From JAERML01 sp035687895 (lineage in GTDB: Bacteria; Bacteroidota; Ignavibacteria; UBA10030; UBA6906), in assembly GCA_035687895.1 (NCBI GenBank), contig DASRUE010000138.1:1-24341 (forward strand): 24,341 nt of DNA. Reading direction: 5' to 3'. The notes beneath the pieces are model-generated. The model had not been told where the DNA came from. It ran no database searches and saw only the letters and a program-made list of their open reading frames with translations. A program made the translations under genes and the position numbers. Within the stretch, counting starts at the first letter, position 1. Every line of letters begins with the position of its first letter. Shown one piece after another: positions 15,510 to 22,831 of this stretch.

Positions 15510-15536
15510 GGGAATGGATTTGCAGGAGTGGAAAAT
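15510..15536 (+). repeat. Imperfect repeat copy 1, left of hox relic
   Basis: GGGAATGGATTTGCAGGAGT followed by GGAAAAT. It resembles 16389-16417 with small indels, the best core being TTTGCAGGAGTGGAAAA against TTCGCAGAAGTGGGAAT (13 of 17). Each copy also has AAACAGCGG to its left, at different distances. The two copies are in the same orientation. Confidence 0.35.
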
Positions 15537-15570
15537 GCTGGAGGTTTGCGGGACTTCGGGGTAGATCGGA

Positions 15571-16126
15571 TCACGCAAAACAACTCGGCCCACCTCTTGA
15601 TGGATCAAGAAAGACACTCACTGAAGACGAATGTCTACCTGCGGTACGGATGGCAAACCAGATCTGGTCGGTCGTGGGGGGGCAACCATGAATGAACGCA
15701 TCCACCGGGATGATCTCGTGCAGTGGCCGCGCTTGCGGCAGCAGCTTACCTATGGTCACGAACTCCCATCGGGATGGTCGGGTTCGCCGTCGGCTAGTTC
15801 CACGTACGCCCGGTGCGTAATCTCGTCGGTGCTGAACCTGTTTCTCATCGCGGTTACGTTTCCCGTCGTCGCGCAGTCGCCGAAGGAAACCACGTAGCGT
15901 GAGTCCGCCGGATAAGAAGGGCGAGTTCTTCATTCTCCACATTCGACACTGCACCTTCCACCAGCGTCACGTCCACGTTGACCGGGAACTTCTTGATGTC
16001 GGCAATGGAAGAATAGGCAAGGTCCATTTTGTCTGCCAGTTCAATGAGGCGCTCGTCCATATCAAGAAACGACATGTGACATCCGGAACATCCCCCGAGC
16101 CATGCTGTGGCAACGTGTGGTTTCAT
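15571..16126 (-). pseudogene. hoxY: hoxY relic: NAD-reducing (group 3d) [NiFe]-hydrogenase small subunit, frameshifted
   Basis: The start frame (ATG 16126) encodes MKPHVATAWLGGCSGCHMSF, then LDMDERLIELADKMDLAYSS and NVDVTLVEGAVSNVENEEL, an excellent HoxY N-terminus, and goes out of frame after LIRR near 15903. Shifting frame recovers SRYVVSFGDCATTGNVTAMR and AYVELADGEP to ~15781. A further frame gives TIPMGV, and after ~15760 the frame ending at 15571 gives VTIGKLLPQARPLHEIIPVD and AFIHGCPPTTDQIWFAI. So at least three single-base shifts break one HoxY-like protein, although all four proximal-cluster cysteines (CSGC, GDCA, GCPP) are still readable. It lies 8 nt after the hoxU remnant stop, as in intact hoxUY operons. 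Sequencing error is an alternative for the indels, but not for the missing partners. Confidence 0.8.
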
Positions 16127-16133
16127 AGACACT

Positions 16134-16254
16134 TCACTCCTCATCGATATCTTGATTGATCCATTCTTTCTTTTGCCGCGCGGTGACGATGTACTTCAAG
16201 AAGCCGGTCTGTTTTTCCATTTCCGCAACGGTGGCTTTTCTTGAAGAGCGCACC
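16134..16254 (-). pseudogene. hoxU: hoxU relic: C-terminal ~40 codons only
   Basis: Reading the minus strand just before the hoxY relic gives GALFKK (16254-16237), one extra A in a run of four A (16236-16239), and then in the next frame ATVAEMEKQTGFLKYIVTAR followed by QKKEWINQDIDEE and a TGA stop at 16136-16134. This matches the tail of HoxU, the diaphorase-module ferredoxin-like subunit, whose end typically runs CPTGALF, a basic turn, VAEM and a Lys/Arg-Trp end. The expected VCPTG and all upstream HoxU sequence are absent, so the gene was truncated by a deletion or rearrangement at about 16255. Confidence 0.68.
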
Positions 16255-16498
16255 GCCGCTCCGGCCCGCCACTAAGATTGACGTGTGGAGAGTTCATGTA
16301 TGGAGAATCTTTTTCCCGAAACGGACCGATGTTTGCATCAAGACTTCAAGAACCATGCCTTTGGAAAAACAGCGGAATTTTGAGGAAAGGGATGGGCATA
16401 TTCGCAGAAGTGGGAATTGAATCACACCATGCAGCTTAGGGCGATACAATATCTGAGCAATCGCGATACTAATGATGGGGTTTAAGAACCACCAGTCC
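16255..16498. other. Non-coding stretch upstream of hox relic
   Basis: About 240 nt with no supported gene on either strand. It holds the truncation point of hoxU at its left end, AAACAGCGG at 16367-16375 and the second imperfect repeat at 16389-16417. No further hoxU, hoxF or hoxE sequence could be recognised in it. Confidence 0.6.
16389..16417 (+). repeat. Imperfect repeat copy 2, right of hox relic
   Basis: GGGATGGGCATATTCGCAGA followed by AGTGGGAAT, similar to 15510-15536 in the same orientation. Together the copies bracket the decayed hoxUY segment. Confidence 0.35.
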
Positions 16499-16960
16499 TT
16501 AGTTCACTCCTGATGAGTCCGGGGTTTGCTGGAGACGAAGAGAGTACCAGTAGGCATATCCATCTCCGGCGCTGTCGATGTCATAGGAAATATGTGTGTC
16601 GCCAGTAAGCCATTGGTAGGCTACGACGCGTTCCCTGGGTCGCGGGCCGTAGAGCTGCACAAGGTAAGAAAGAAGTTCGTGCGAGTTGGATGTCCCCTTG
16701 GTGGTAATAGCGACTCCGGCGAACCGGCCCCCCAAGAATTCCAGTTCGCAACTTTCCAGATTGGCGCCGGCAAGAGATTCAAGGTGACAACGAAACGTCA
16801 CACGTCCGTTCTCCGCTTCAACGGGATGAAGACCGAACCGTTCTCGCATTTCCGCCAACGGTGTTCCCCAGCTATACCCGAGGAAGCCACCCTCTCCTTC
16901 GGTGAAGCACATGGAAGAAAGTGTCGGCACAATCAACATGAGAAAAAACAGAACAAACAT
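16499..16960 (-). CDS. Exported protein with signal peptide, unknown function
   Basis: A 153-residue protein beginning with a clear signal sequence (MFVLFFLMLIVPTLSS) and continuing into a soluble domain starting GGFLGYSWGTPLAEMRERFG. The GYSWGTP followed by a helix is seen in small periplasmic proteins of unknown function. The rest is a mixed alpha/beta domain (RVTFRCHLESL, CELEFLGGRFAGVAI, LVQLYGPRP) with an aromatic end (YAYWYSLRL). The ATG at 16960 has GGAG 5 nt upstream; GTG at 16963 is an alternative. It lies 19 nt after a lipoprotein gene and is probably co-transcribed with it. Confidence 0.7.
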   Translation of the reverse strand: MFVLFFLMLIVPTLSSMCFTEGEGGFLGYSWGTPLAEMRERFGLHPVEAENGRVTFRCHLESLAGANLESCELEFLGGRFAGVAITTKGTSNSHELLSYLVQLYGPRPRERVVAYQWLTGDTHISYDIDSAGDGYAYWYSLRLQQTPDSSGVN

Positions 16961-16979
16961 CACAACTCCACGAAATGCG

Positions 16980-17378
16980 TTACTCGTAGGTGATTTCTGG
17001 TGGCTCTTGTTCCAGCAGTTTCACATCCCTCACAGATTTGTACACCCGGGTCCGGAAACCCACGGTGGCACCAGCAGCGATCCTATCGATCTCCGCCGTC
17101 AGAAGTTTTGTTTCCTTTCCCTGCACACACTTGAAGCTGACCATGACCTTGGTGACCTCTTCCGATCCGACGTTTCTAAGCTTCCCCACCACGTAGTATT
17201 GATTCCCTGCTCCCGGAGAACTCATGCCGAGCCCGAGCGGCACTGCTGTATCATCAACTCGTTCTCTCTGGAACTCCTTCGACACGACGATGATATCTTC
17301 CTTCTTTGCGCATCCCACAAGTATCAGGGTAAGCAAAAGGAAGAAAATCAACAGGGCTTGTTGTCTCGCCAACGACAT
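16980..17378 (-). CDS. Lipoprotein with FxLYD-like domain
   Basis: A 132-residue predicted lipoprotein. Residues 1-20 form a signal peptide (RQQALLIFFLLLTLILVGC) with lipobox LVGC, so it should be lipidated at that Cys. The mature part resembles an FxLYD-type beta-sandwich: YYVVGKLRNVGSEEVTKVMV, a middle strand, then IDRIAAGATVGFRTRV. Such domains occur in envelope proteins without a known catalytic role. The start at 17378 (MSLARQQ) is chosen because it begins at the signal peptide; the frame stays open to 17444 but that extension is unlike an export signal. A weak GAGAAG precedes it. The hydrogenase maturation protease ends 87 nt upstream. Confidence 0.72.
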   Translation of the reverse strand: MSLARQQALLIFFLLLTLILVGCAKKEDIIVVSKEFQRERVDDTAVPLGLGMSSPGAGNQYYVVGKLRNVGSEEVTKVMVSFKCVQGKETKLLTAEIDRIAAGATVGFRTRVYKSVRDVKLLEQEPPEITYE

Positions 17379-17465
17379 AGACTTCTCGCAGAGAGTATTC
17401 TCGGAATGGACATGCCATGAATATACTCCCCCTCCATCCCACATACAAGACCCGGCCCCCCACCT

Positions 17466-17987
17466 TCATTGAGCTTCCTCGGTGTAGCGATGTTCATGAC
17501 CCGGATGCGCCATCAGAAGCGCATGCGTCTTCAATGTCACACTCTCCAGCAGCTCTGGCATTCGGCTCCGCACCGGCTGCGAAAGGGGCTCACCGGTCTT
17601 GAACGACTTTCCCTCAATCCCATAAATGGTGAATTCCTGCGGCAACAACTGTAACCTGCGGGCTATCTCCACTGCGTGGCCAACGCCAAACGAGTGGGAG
17701 GAATAGCGGAAGAACAGTGGTGGAATCCGCGTGATGGAGACGTCGCAGCAGTGAAGCATTCCCGGTATTGCCCCGGAGGAAAATGCGTCGATCAGTATTA
17801 CCCGCTGGTAGTTCCGCCAGGTTTCAATTAGCTCGCCTCCCTCCCCGTCCCTTTCCACGCAATCAACCCCCTCCGGCACGGAATGCCGGAGCTCTTGCAC
17901 AGCGAGAATCCCCAACGCATCGTCCCCCCGCATCTCGTTCCCAACGCCTATAATCAGAATGCGTGCAGCTGGATCTGCGGATTCCAT
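17466..17987 (-). CDS. [NiFe]-hydrogenase maturation endopeptidase (HycI/HyaD family)
   Basis: A 173-residue peptidase that removes the C-terminal tail of the hydrogenase large subunit once nickel is inserted. It shows ILIIGVGNEMRGDDALGI at the N-terminus, the second metal-site region VILIDAFSSGAIPG, and HSFGVGHAVEIARRL containing the third ligand. AGGAGGTCG lies 8 nt before the ATG. It is collinear with the large-subunit gene, 108 nt downstream of it, so this pair is the obvious enzyme-substrate couple. The large subunit still encodes the tail to be cut. The C-terminal end HPGHEHRYTEEAQ is His-rich. Confidence 0.92.
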   Translation of the reverse strand: MESADPAARILIIGVGNEMRGDDALGILAVQELRHSVPEGVDCVERDGEGGELIETWRNYQRVILIDAFSSGAIPGMLHCCDVSITRIPPLFFRYSSHSFGVGHAVEIARRLQLLPQEFTIYGIEGKSFKTGEPLSQPVRSRMPELLESVTLKTHALLMAHPGHEHRYTEEAQ

Positions 17988-18095
17988 GGCTGCGACCTCC
18001 TGTGGTGTTTCCTCATCTGCAAGTAATGAAGAGCAGTGTGTCGCCAGTCCCTGCTTGCATCACGAAGCATCGGTAATGACCGGGCAACCAAACCC

Positions 18096-19379
18096 TCACG
18101 TTGTTTCCAGTCTCACAAAATGGGTCGCGCAAGAGATGCACGGATCGTAGTTTCTCACCGCCTGTTCCACTTTCCAGGTGAGCTCTTCTCGTGGCATCGC
18201 GATATTTGCAGCGACGAACCTTCTCAAGTCACCTTCAATCGTAGGCTGGTTCTGGGCCGTTGGGGGAACGATCTTCGCGTCCATGATCAATCCGTCGTCA
18301 CCGATCCGGTAGCGATGGTAGAGTGTCCCCCGCGGCGCCTCACTTGCACCAAACCCGATGCCGGCAACAGGGACGAAAGGCACAGCAGGTTGCGCCGGTG
18401 GGTCGTACTCACGGATGATTCGGAGTGCCTCATGGAAGGCGAAAATTGTTTCGATTGCCCTCACGATGATGCTCTTGAAGGGGTTCTTGACAACAGGCCG
18501 CAAACCGATCTCCTCCGCCACCTGCCGGGCAATTTCGGGCAACCTGTTGTAGTTGAGGTTGAATCGGGCGAGAGGACCGACGCAGTACGCACCATGGCCA
18601 CGCTCAAACCCATGCAGCGCGTTGGAGTGTGGTACATGCCGTTCCTCAAAATGGAACTCATACTCCTTCACCGCAATGTCCAACCCGCTGCTGGAGGCAA
18701 AACGCCCTTCATTGAACGGATATTCCTCCGGATGCCGGAGTGAGACGAATTCATAGTCTGTGGCAAATTCGGGGAACTCGAACGTGGCAACCAGTTTTGC
18801 CGTTGTTACTGCTTCGTCCAGACCCCACTGCAGACGATCGATCAGTCCATCGAGCTCGTGTTTTGCAGGTAGGCGATAGAAGCCCCCAACTTTGACGTTG
18901 ATCGGATGGATCTCTCTTCCGCCCAAGAGTGCAACAATGTCATTGCCGATTTTCTTCATCTTCAACGCCCGCTGGACAACCTCCGGATGGTCCTTTGCCA
19001 GGGCAAGTGCGTCCTCATAGCCAAGGAAGTCCGGTGCATGCAACATGTAGATGTGCAGAACGTGACTCTCGATCCATTCACCACAGTAGAGGAGGCGGCG
19101 CAATGCACGTAACTGTCCACCCACCGTAACGCCAAAGGCGCTCTCCATCGCATGGACAGCACTCATCTGATACGCGACCGGGCAGATCCCGCAGATGCGC
19201 GCGGTGATGTCAGGGGCCTCGGAATATTTCCGACCGCGAAGGAACGCTTCAAAGAAGCGTGGCGGTTCGAAAATATTCAGTTTGACGTCGGCTACCTTTC
19301 CGTCATTGACTTTGATAAAGACGCCTCCTTCCCCTTCTACTCGTGCGAGCTGGTCGACTTTGATCACTCTACTGTTCAT
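18096..19379 (-). CDS. hydA: Group 3b [NiFe]-hydrogenase large (alpha) subunit
   Basis: A 427-residue catalytic subunit of a cytosolic NADP-linked hydrogenase/sulfhydrogenase. The N-terminal nickel motif is RICGICP (C63, C66), in the context ARICGICPVAYQMSAVHAME. The C-terminal motif is DPCISCATH (C414, C417, H420). Cleavage after H420 would remove seven residues (FVRLETT). VDQLARVEGEGG opens the protein. The frame remains open to 19436, but the start at 19379 fits the family and gives an 11-nt overlap with the small subunit, consistent with coupled translation. The order beta, gamma, delta, alpha matches archaeal hydBGDA. Group 3b rather than 3d is supported by the companion FAD/NADP gamma and iron-sulfur beta genes. 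Confidence 0.95.
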   Translation of the reverse strand: MNSRVIKVDQLARVEGEGGVFIKVNDGKVADVKLNIFEPPRFFEAFLRGRKYSEAPDITARICGICPVAYQMSAVHAMESAFGVTVGGQLRALRRLLYCGEWIESHVLHIYMLHAPDFLGYEDALALAKDHPEVVQRALKMKKIGNDIVALLGGREIHPINVKVGGFYRLPAKHELDGLIDRLQWGLDEAVTTAKLVATFEFPEFATDYEFVSLRHPEEYPFNEGRFASSSGLDIAVKEYEFHFEERHVPHSNALHGFERGHGAYCVGPLARFNLNYNRLPEIARQVAEEIGLRPVVKNPFKSIIVRAIETIFAFHEALRIIREYDPPAQPAVPFVPVAGIGFGASEAPRGTLYHRYRIGDDGLIMDAKIVPPTAQNQPTIEGDLRRFVAANIAMPREELTWKVEQAVRNYDPCISCATHFVRLETT

Positions 19380-20145
19380 GGGCTTCACTCTCTTTTCTGA
19401 AGGCCTCGGAATAGGCGTTGAACCCGCGGAATGCAAGCATAACCTCGTGACGACTCAGGCCCATCTCCACGAACTGCTTTCCGAGCGATGACGCGTTCGG
19501 GTTCTCCATGGGGCCGAAGCAGCCGTAACACCCACGGTCGTATGCCGGACAAATCGCCCCGCAGCCTACCTGAGTCACCGGCCCGAGGCAGGGGACCCCT
19601 TGCGCCACCATCACACAGACTGTCCCGCGCATCTTGCATTCGACACATACACTGTGCGCCGGGACGTTCGGCTTCCGGTGATTGAGAAACGCGCTGAGGA
19701 CCTCGAGCAATTGATACTTGTTGATCGGACATCCTCGCAACTCGAAATCCACATGGACGTACGACCCGACCGGCATGGAGCGGTCCAGCGTCGAGATGTA
19801 CTCGGGCGACGCGTACACAAGCCGCGTGTATTCTTTGACGTCTTTCCAGTTCCTGAGCGCCTGGATGCCGCCGGATGTCGCGCACGCGCCGATGGTGATC
19901 AGTATCTTGCATGACTTGCGGATTTCCCGGACACGTTCAACGTCGTGCGGCGTTGTGATGCTTCCTTCCACCAATCCGATATCGTATGGCCCTTTGAGGA
20001 CTCGCCTGCTGAATTCCGGGAAGTTTGCGATTTCTACCGCGCCAGCAACGATCAGCAGTTCATCTTCGGCGTCGAGGAGAGACAGTTGACATCCATCGCA
20101 GGAGGCAAATTTGAACACAGCAATTTTCGGCTTCTTGGCGGGCAT
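19369..20145 (-). CDS. hydD: Group 3b [NiFe]-hydrogenase small (delta) subunit
   Basis: A 258-residue small subunit carrying electron-relay clusters. The proximal-cluster ligands are C16 and C19 in FKFASCDGCQLSLLD, the Cys in IGACATSGG and the Cys in LRGCPINKYQ. The C-terminal half has many further cysteines (SVCVECKMRGTVCV, VGCGAICPAYDRGCYGCFGP) for two more clusters. The start at 20145 (MPAKKPKI) lies 1 nt after the gamma stop; a GTG-started extension to 20244 would overlap gamma and is rejected. AAGGA inside the gamma gene end serves as ribosome-binding site. The 3' end overlaps the large-subunit start by 11 nt. Confidence 0.94.
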   Translation of the reverse strand: MPAKKPKIAVFKFASCDGCQLSLLDAEDELLIVAGAVEIANFPEFSRRVLKGPYDIGLVEGSITTPHDVERVREIRKSCKILITIGACATSGGIQALRNWKDVKEYTRLVYASPEYISTLDRSMPVGSYVHVDFELRGCPINKYQLLEVLSAFLNHRKPNVPAHSVCVECKMRGTVCVMVAQGVPCLGPVTQVGCGAICPAYDRGCYGCFGPMENPNASSLGKQFVEMGLSRHEVMLAFRGFNAYSEAFRKESEAHEQ

Positions 20146-20146
20146 G

Positions 20147-21007
20147 TCAGAGTTCCTTCCTGTCGAGCAATGCGCGGACGCGTGGTAGCGGATACACCGG
20201 CCCCTCTTTGCAGATGAACGTCGGGCCGAATTGGCAGTGGCCACAAATCCCGATGGCGCATTTCATATTGCGTTCCATGGAAAGATACACCTGGTCTGGC
20301 GCGAGACCTCTGCGGTCCAGCTCATTAAGGGTGTACTTCATCATGATCTCCGGACCGCACACATAGGCAACCGTTGCCCGTGCATCAAGCTTGATGTAGG
20401 AGAAGAGCGCTGTGACTACACCAATGTGCCCCTTCCACGATGAATCGCCGCGGTCAACAGTGACAAGTACTTCGATGTTGTGCTCATTTGCCCACTTCTC
20501 CAGCTCAACACGGTAGAGCAAGTCCAGCGGACTGCGTCCGCCGTACAGGACGATGATGCGCCCATACGCAGCCCGTTCGGCCAAGAGTGTGTAGATCACG
20601 GGCCGGAGCGGGGCAAGACCGATCCCTCCGGAGACAATGCAAACATCTTTTCCACGGGCTATATCAATGGGCCAGCTTGAGCCATATGGACCGCGCAGTC
20701 CGATCATGTCGCCACGCTTTTTCTGTGCGAGTGCTGTGGTCACGGTACCGACGCGGTGGATGGTATGATCAAGCGTTCCTGTGCGGGATGGGTTGGAACT
20801 GATCGAGATCGCGGCTTCACCGATCCCATACACGTACACCATGTTGAACTGACCGGGGAGGAATTGATATCCCTCCATCTCATCACTCGGGTCGATTGTA
20901 AGCGTGAAGGTATCGTCATTCTCCCAGATAATCCTGCGAATCATTACAGGATGGGGAGTCATCGGATCCCCGGCACTGGAACGAGCTACCTGCGACATCT
21001 GTCTCAT
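20147..21007 (-). CDS. hydG: Group 3b hydrogenase gamma subunit (FAD/NAD(P)-binding, [2Fe-2S])
   Basis: A 286-residue ferredoxin-NADP reductase-like subunit that links the hydrogenase core to NAD(P)(H). The FAD domain shows YQFLPGQFNMVYVYGIGE and RVGTVTTAL. The nucleotide domain shows IVSGGIGLAPLRPVI and VAYVCGPEIMMKYT. A C-terminal motif MKCAIGICGHCQFGPTFIC supplies the four cysteines of a [2Fe-2S] cluster, as in dihydroorotate dehydrogenase PyrK and HydG proteins. Its ATG overlaps the stop of the preceding cNMP-fold gene by 4 nt with TAGGTG just upstream. MTPHPVMIRR 15 codons in is a possible alternative start. Confidence 0.94.
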   Translation of the reverse strand: MRQMSQVARSSAGDPMTPHPVMIRRIIWENDDTFTLTIDPSDEMEGYQFLPGQFNMVYVYGIGEAAISISSNPSRTGTLDHTIHRVGTVTTALAQKKRGDMIGLRGPYGSSWPIDIARGKDVCIVSGGIGLAPLRPVIYTLLAERAAYGRIIVLYGGRSPLDLLYRVELEKWANEHNIEVLVTVDRGDSSWKGHIGVVTALFSYIKLDARATVAYVCGPEIMMKYTLNELDRRGLAPDQVYLSMERNMKCAIGICGHCQFGPTFICKEGPVYPLPRVRALLDRKEL

Positions 21008-21486
21008 GCACCTACCCCGCTCGCAGTGGTACCATAGAGATCTAGTAACTGGAGTCGGGTCGCTTCGAGGCGGCGCTCCATCACCTGAGCCAGTCTTTTC
21101 AAAAGGTCATACCCGAACACAGGATCCTCCTCGCATTTGCGCCGAAGGCACTCTCCGTCGAGCGCAATTGCCCGTGTGTCGGCAACGGCAATCCCGTTGA
21201 AATGCCAGCGATACGGAGAAATGAGCCATGACCAGCCGAGAATTTCCCCGGCTCCCGTCGTCTGGATCCGGAGACCGGCGCGTCCCGGCATGTCCATTTC
21301 GAGCGCCACCCGGCCTGTACGGATGAGGTAAAATGAATTGGCAAGTTCTCCTTCCCGAATTACATATGCTCCTTCGTTAAAGCGGACGTTGGAGGCACAG
21401 CCGACGAGAGTTTGCATATGCTCATCCGACAGACCGAGAAGAAACGGGTGCTGCTGGAGAATGTCGACAAGATTTTCTTTTTCCAT
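21004..21486 (-). CDS. Stand-alone cyclic-nucleotide-binding-fold protein in hydrogenase operon
   Basis: A 160-residue Crp-type beta-roll domain without a DNA-binding helix-turn-helix. LQQHPFLLGLSDEHM is the N-terminal helix, then YVIREGELANSFYLIRTGRV and GAGEILGWSWLISPYRWHF, followed by the C-helix (LLKRLAQVMERRLEATRLQL). In true cAMP sites the phosphate cassette reads GE-L followed by Arg-Ser/Thr-Ala. Here the equivalent stretch is GEILGWSW and lacks that Arg arrangement, so cAMP binding is doubtful. AAAGGAG precedes the ATG. It lies 12 nt after hydB and overlaps hydG by 4 nt, so it is made with the hydrogenase and may bind or gate the complex instead of regulating transcription. That role is inference. 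Confidence 0.88.
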   Translation of the reverse strand: MEKENLVDILQQHPFLLGLSDEHMQTLVGCASNVRFNEGAYVIREGELANSFYLIRTGRVALEMDMPGRAGLRIQTTGAGEILGWSWLISPYRWHFNGIAVADTRAIALDGECLRRKCEEDPVFGYDLLKRLAQVMERRLEATRLQLLDLYGTTASGVGA

Positions 21487-21498
21487 AAGAGGTCTCCT

Positions 21499-22614
21499 TT
21501 AACTTTGCATGGTGTGGCTGTCACGGAACTTCCGGACTTCCACCGTGAGATCGATCCCTACGGGGCACCAGGTGATGCATCGCCCGCACCCGACGCAACC
21601 GGACGTTCCAAACTGGTCAACCCAATATCCCACCTTGTGAGTCAGCCACTGGCGATAGCGCGTGCGAGTGGACATGCGAATGTTACCACCGGCAATCCGT
21701 GTGAAGTCGGAGGTAAAGCAGGAATCCCACCGTCGCCACCGCTCGGCGTGCGCGCCGGTCAGATCGGTAACATCCTCCACCGTGGAGCAGAAACATGTCG
21801 GACACACGAGCGTGCAATTTGCACAGGAAAGACACCGCCGGGCGATGTCGTCCCAGAGCGGATGTTCAAAACTCTCGTTCAGGATCCGGGGCAGGTCTGT
21901 AGTCTCCATGGACTTCGTCAGCTGTTCCGCTGCCGACCGAGTGACCGTGTTCGCTCGTTCGATATCAACCTCGGTCGCCGGACGATGCGGAATCTCGGCA
22001 AGGAGTTCATTTCCGGCGCCGCTTCCCGCGTCAACCACAAAGTAATGGGAATCGTCATGGAGGATCTCCGTCAGCGCAAGGTCATATCCTCCGTAGGCCT
22101 TCGGGCCCGTATTCATCGACGCGCAGAAGCAGTTTCCTGCCGGCCGTGCGCACTGGACCACAACGGTGAAAAGCTGCTTCCGCACACTACTATACACCGG
22201 GTCCGTGTACTGTCCATCCGAGAAGATTTTGTCTTGAATCGCGATCGCCTGTAGTTCACATGGCCGGATTCCGATGCAGGCGTACTTCGGAACTTCAGGT
22301 GTCTCATTCGGACTGACCTCAAATCCTTTTCCCGATTTTGTCATCGAGAAGAGTTTCAAACGCGGCGGATAGAGAAACTTCTTCCACGAGACCGGGCCGA
22401 GGACAAACCCGAACAATGCCTCATCGTCATTCCGCGTCACGCTGTATGAGGCGGGCGCCTGGGTGTCCACATACCCTCTGGGAAGGTCATGAACAGAGAC
22501 GATCGCATCGATAACGATCGCTCCTTCACGGTAAATGGGACCGAGTAGGCTGTAGCCGCGTGCCTGAAGCGCACGTAACACGTGATCGAAGCCTTCAACG
22601 TCAATTGCAACCAT
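21499..22614 (-). CDS. hydB: Group 3b hydrogenase beta subunit (4Fe-4S, sulfhydrogenase type)
   Basis: A 371-residue iron-sulfur subunit that passes electrons between the flavin subunit and the hydrogenase core and is associated with sulfur/polysulfide reduction in archaeal enzymes. Conserved blocks are KFLYPPRLKLF, YACIGIRPCELQAIAIQD and CARPAGNCFCASMNTGP. Two cluster motifs follow: CLSCANCTLVCPTCFC (from C261) and CVGCGRCITWCPVG (from C340). The start is set at 22614 (MVAIDVEG) with AGGAG 4 nt upstream; the open frame to 22635 adds only seven unlikely residues. It is the first gene of the hydrogenase operon, with a 217-nt non-coding leader upstream in which no convincing promoter box was found. 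Confidence 0.93.
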   Translation of the reverse strand: MVAIDVEGFDHVLRALQARGYSLLGPIYREGAIVIDAIVSVHDLPRGYVDTQAPASYSVTRNDDEALFGFVLGPVSWKKFLYPPRLKLFSMTKSGKGFEVSPNETPEVPKYACIGIRPCELQAIAIQDKIFSDGQYTDPVYSSVRKQLFTVVVQCARPAGNCFCASMNTGPKAYGGYDLALTEILHDDSHYFVVDAGSGAGNELLAEIPHRPATEVDIERANTVTRSAAEQLTKSMETTDLPRILNESFEHPLWDDIARRCLSCANCTLVCPTCFCSTVEDVTDLTGAHAERWRRWDSCFTSDFTRIAGGNIRMSTRTRYRQWLTHKVGYWVDQFGTSGCVGCGRCITWCPVGIDLTVEVRKFRDSHTMQS

Positions 22615-22812
22615 GGTACTCCTGTTGCTGTGCAAGAAACGGGAGAAACGACAGACTGCGGTGCGATAGACCGCAACAATACGGACAAGACAATGCCGTT
22701 GTGAAGAACCGTGAAAAGATTGAGAGAACGGACCGTTGGCATGACTTCATCATCAGTCACCTCTTAGTGAGCGCTTACGTTCCCGTGCCGCAGCCGCGCC
22801 GCATCTGAGTGG

Positions 22813-22830
22813 ACCCCGATAAGGCGGGGT
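22813..22830 (-). terminator. Short inverted repeat after the one-TM Cys protein gene
   Basis: ACCCCG, a 6-nt loop and CGGGGT form a 6-bp perfect stem 2 nt beyond the stop at 22832. No T-run follows on the minus strand, so it is at best a weak terminator or an mRNA 3'-end stabiliser separating this gene from the hydrogenase operon. Confidence 0.35.
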
Positions 22831-22831
22831 T

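Larger units (their letters stand above)
15371..15570. other. Non-coding leader of ccmF
   Basis: About 200 nt without a supported gene between ccmF and the hoxY relic. It contains the ccmF ribosome-binding site, a candidate promoter at 15404-15419, a copy of the 9-mer AAACAGCGG (15455-15463) and one copy of an imperfect repeat (15510-15536). No hoxH-like coding could be recognised in either strand, although hoxH normally follows hoxY. Confidence 0.6.

Noticed and set aside
15509..15524. Plus-strand sigma-54-like match TGGGAATGGATTTGCA
   Set aside because: GG and GC are 12 nt apart as required, but no plus-strand gene lies downstream, and the match falls in the imperfect repeat.
16499..16549. 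Possible terminator at the end of the exported-protein gene
   Set aside because: No stable stem with a following T-run was found on the minus strand.
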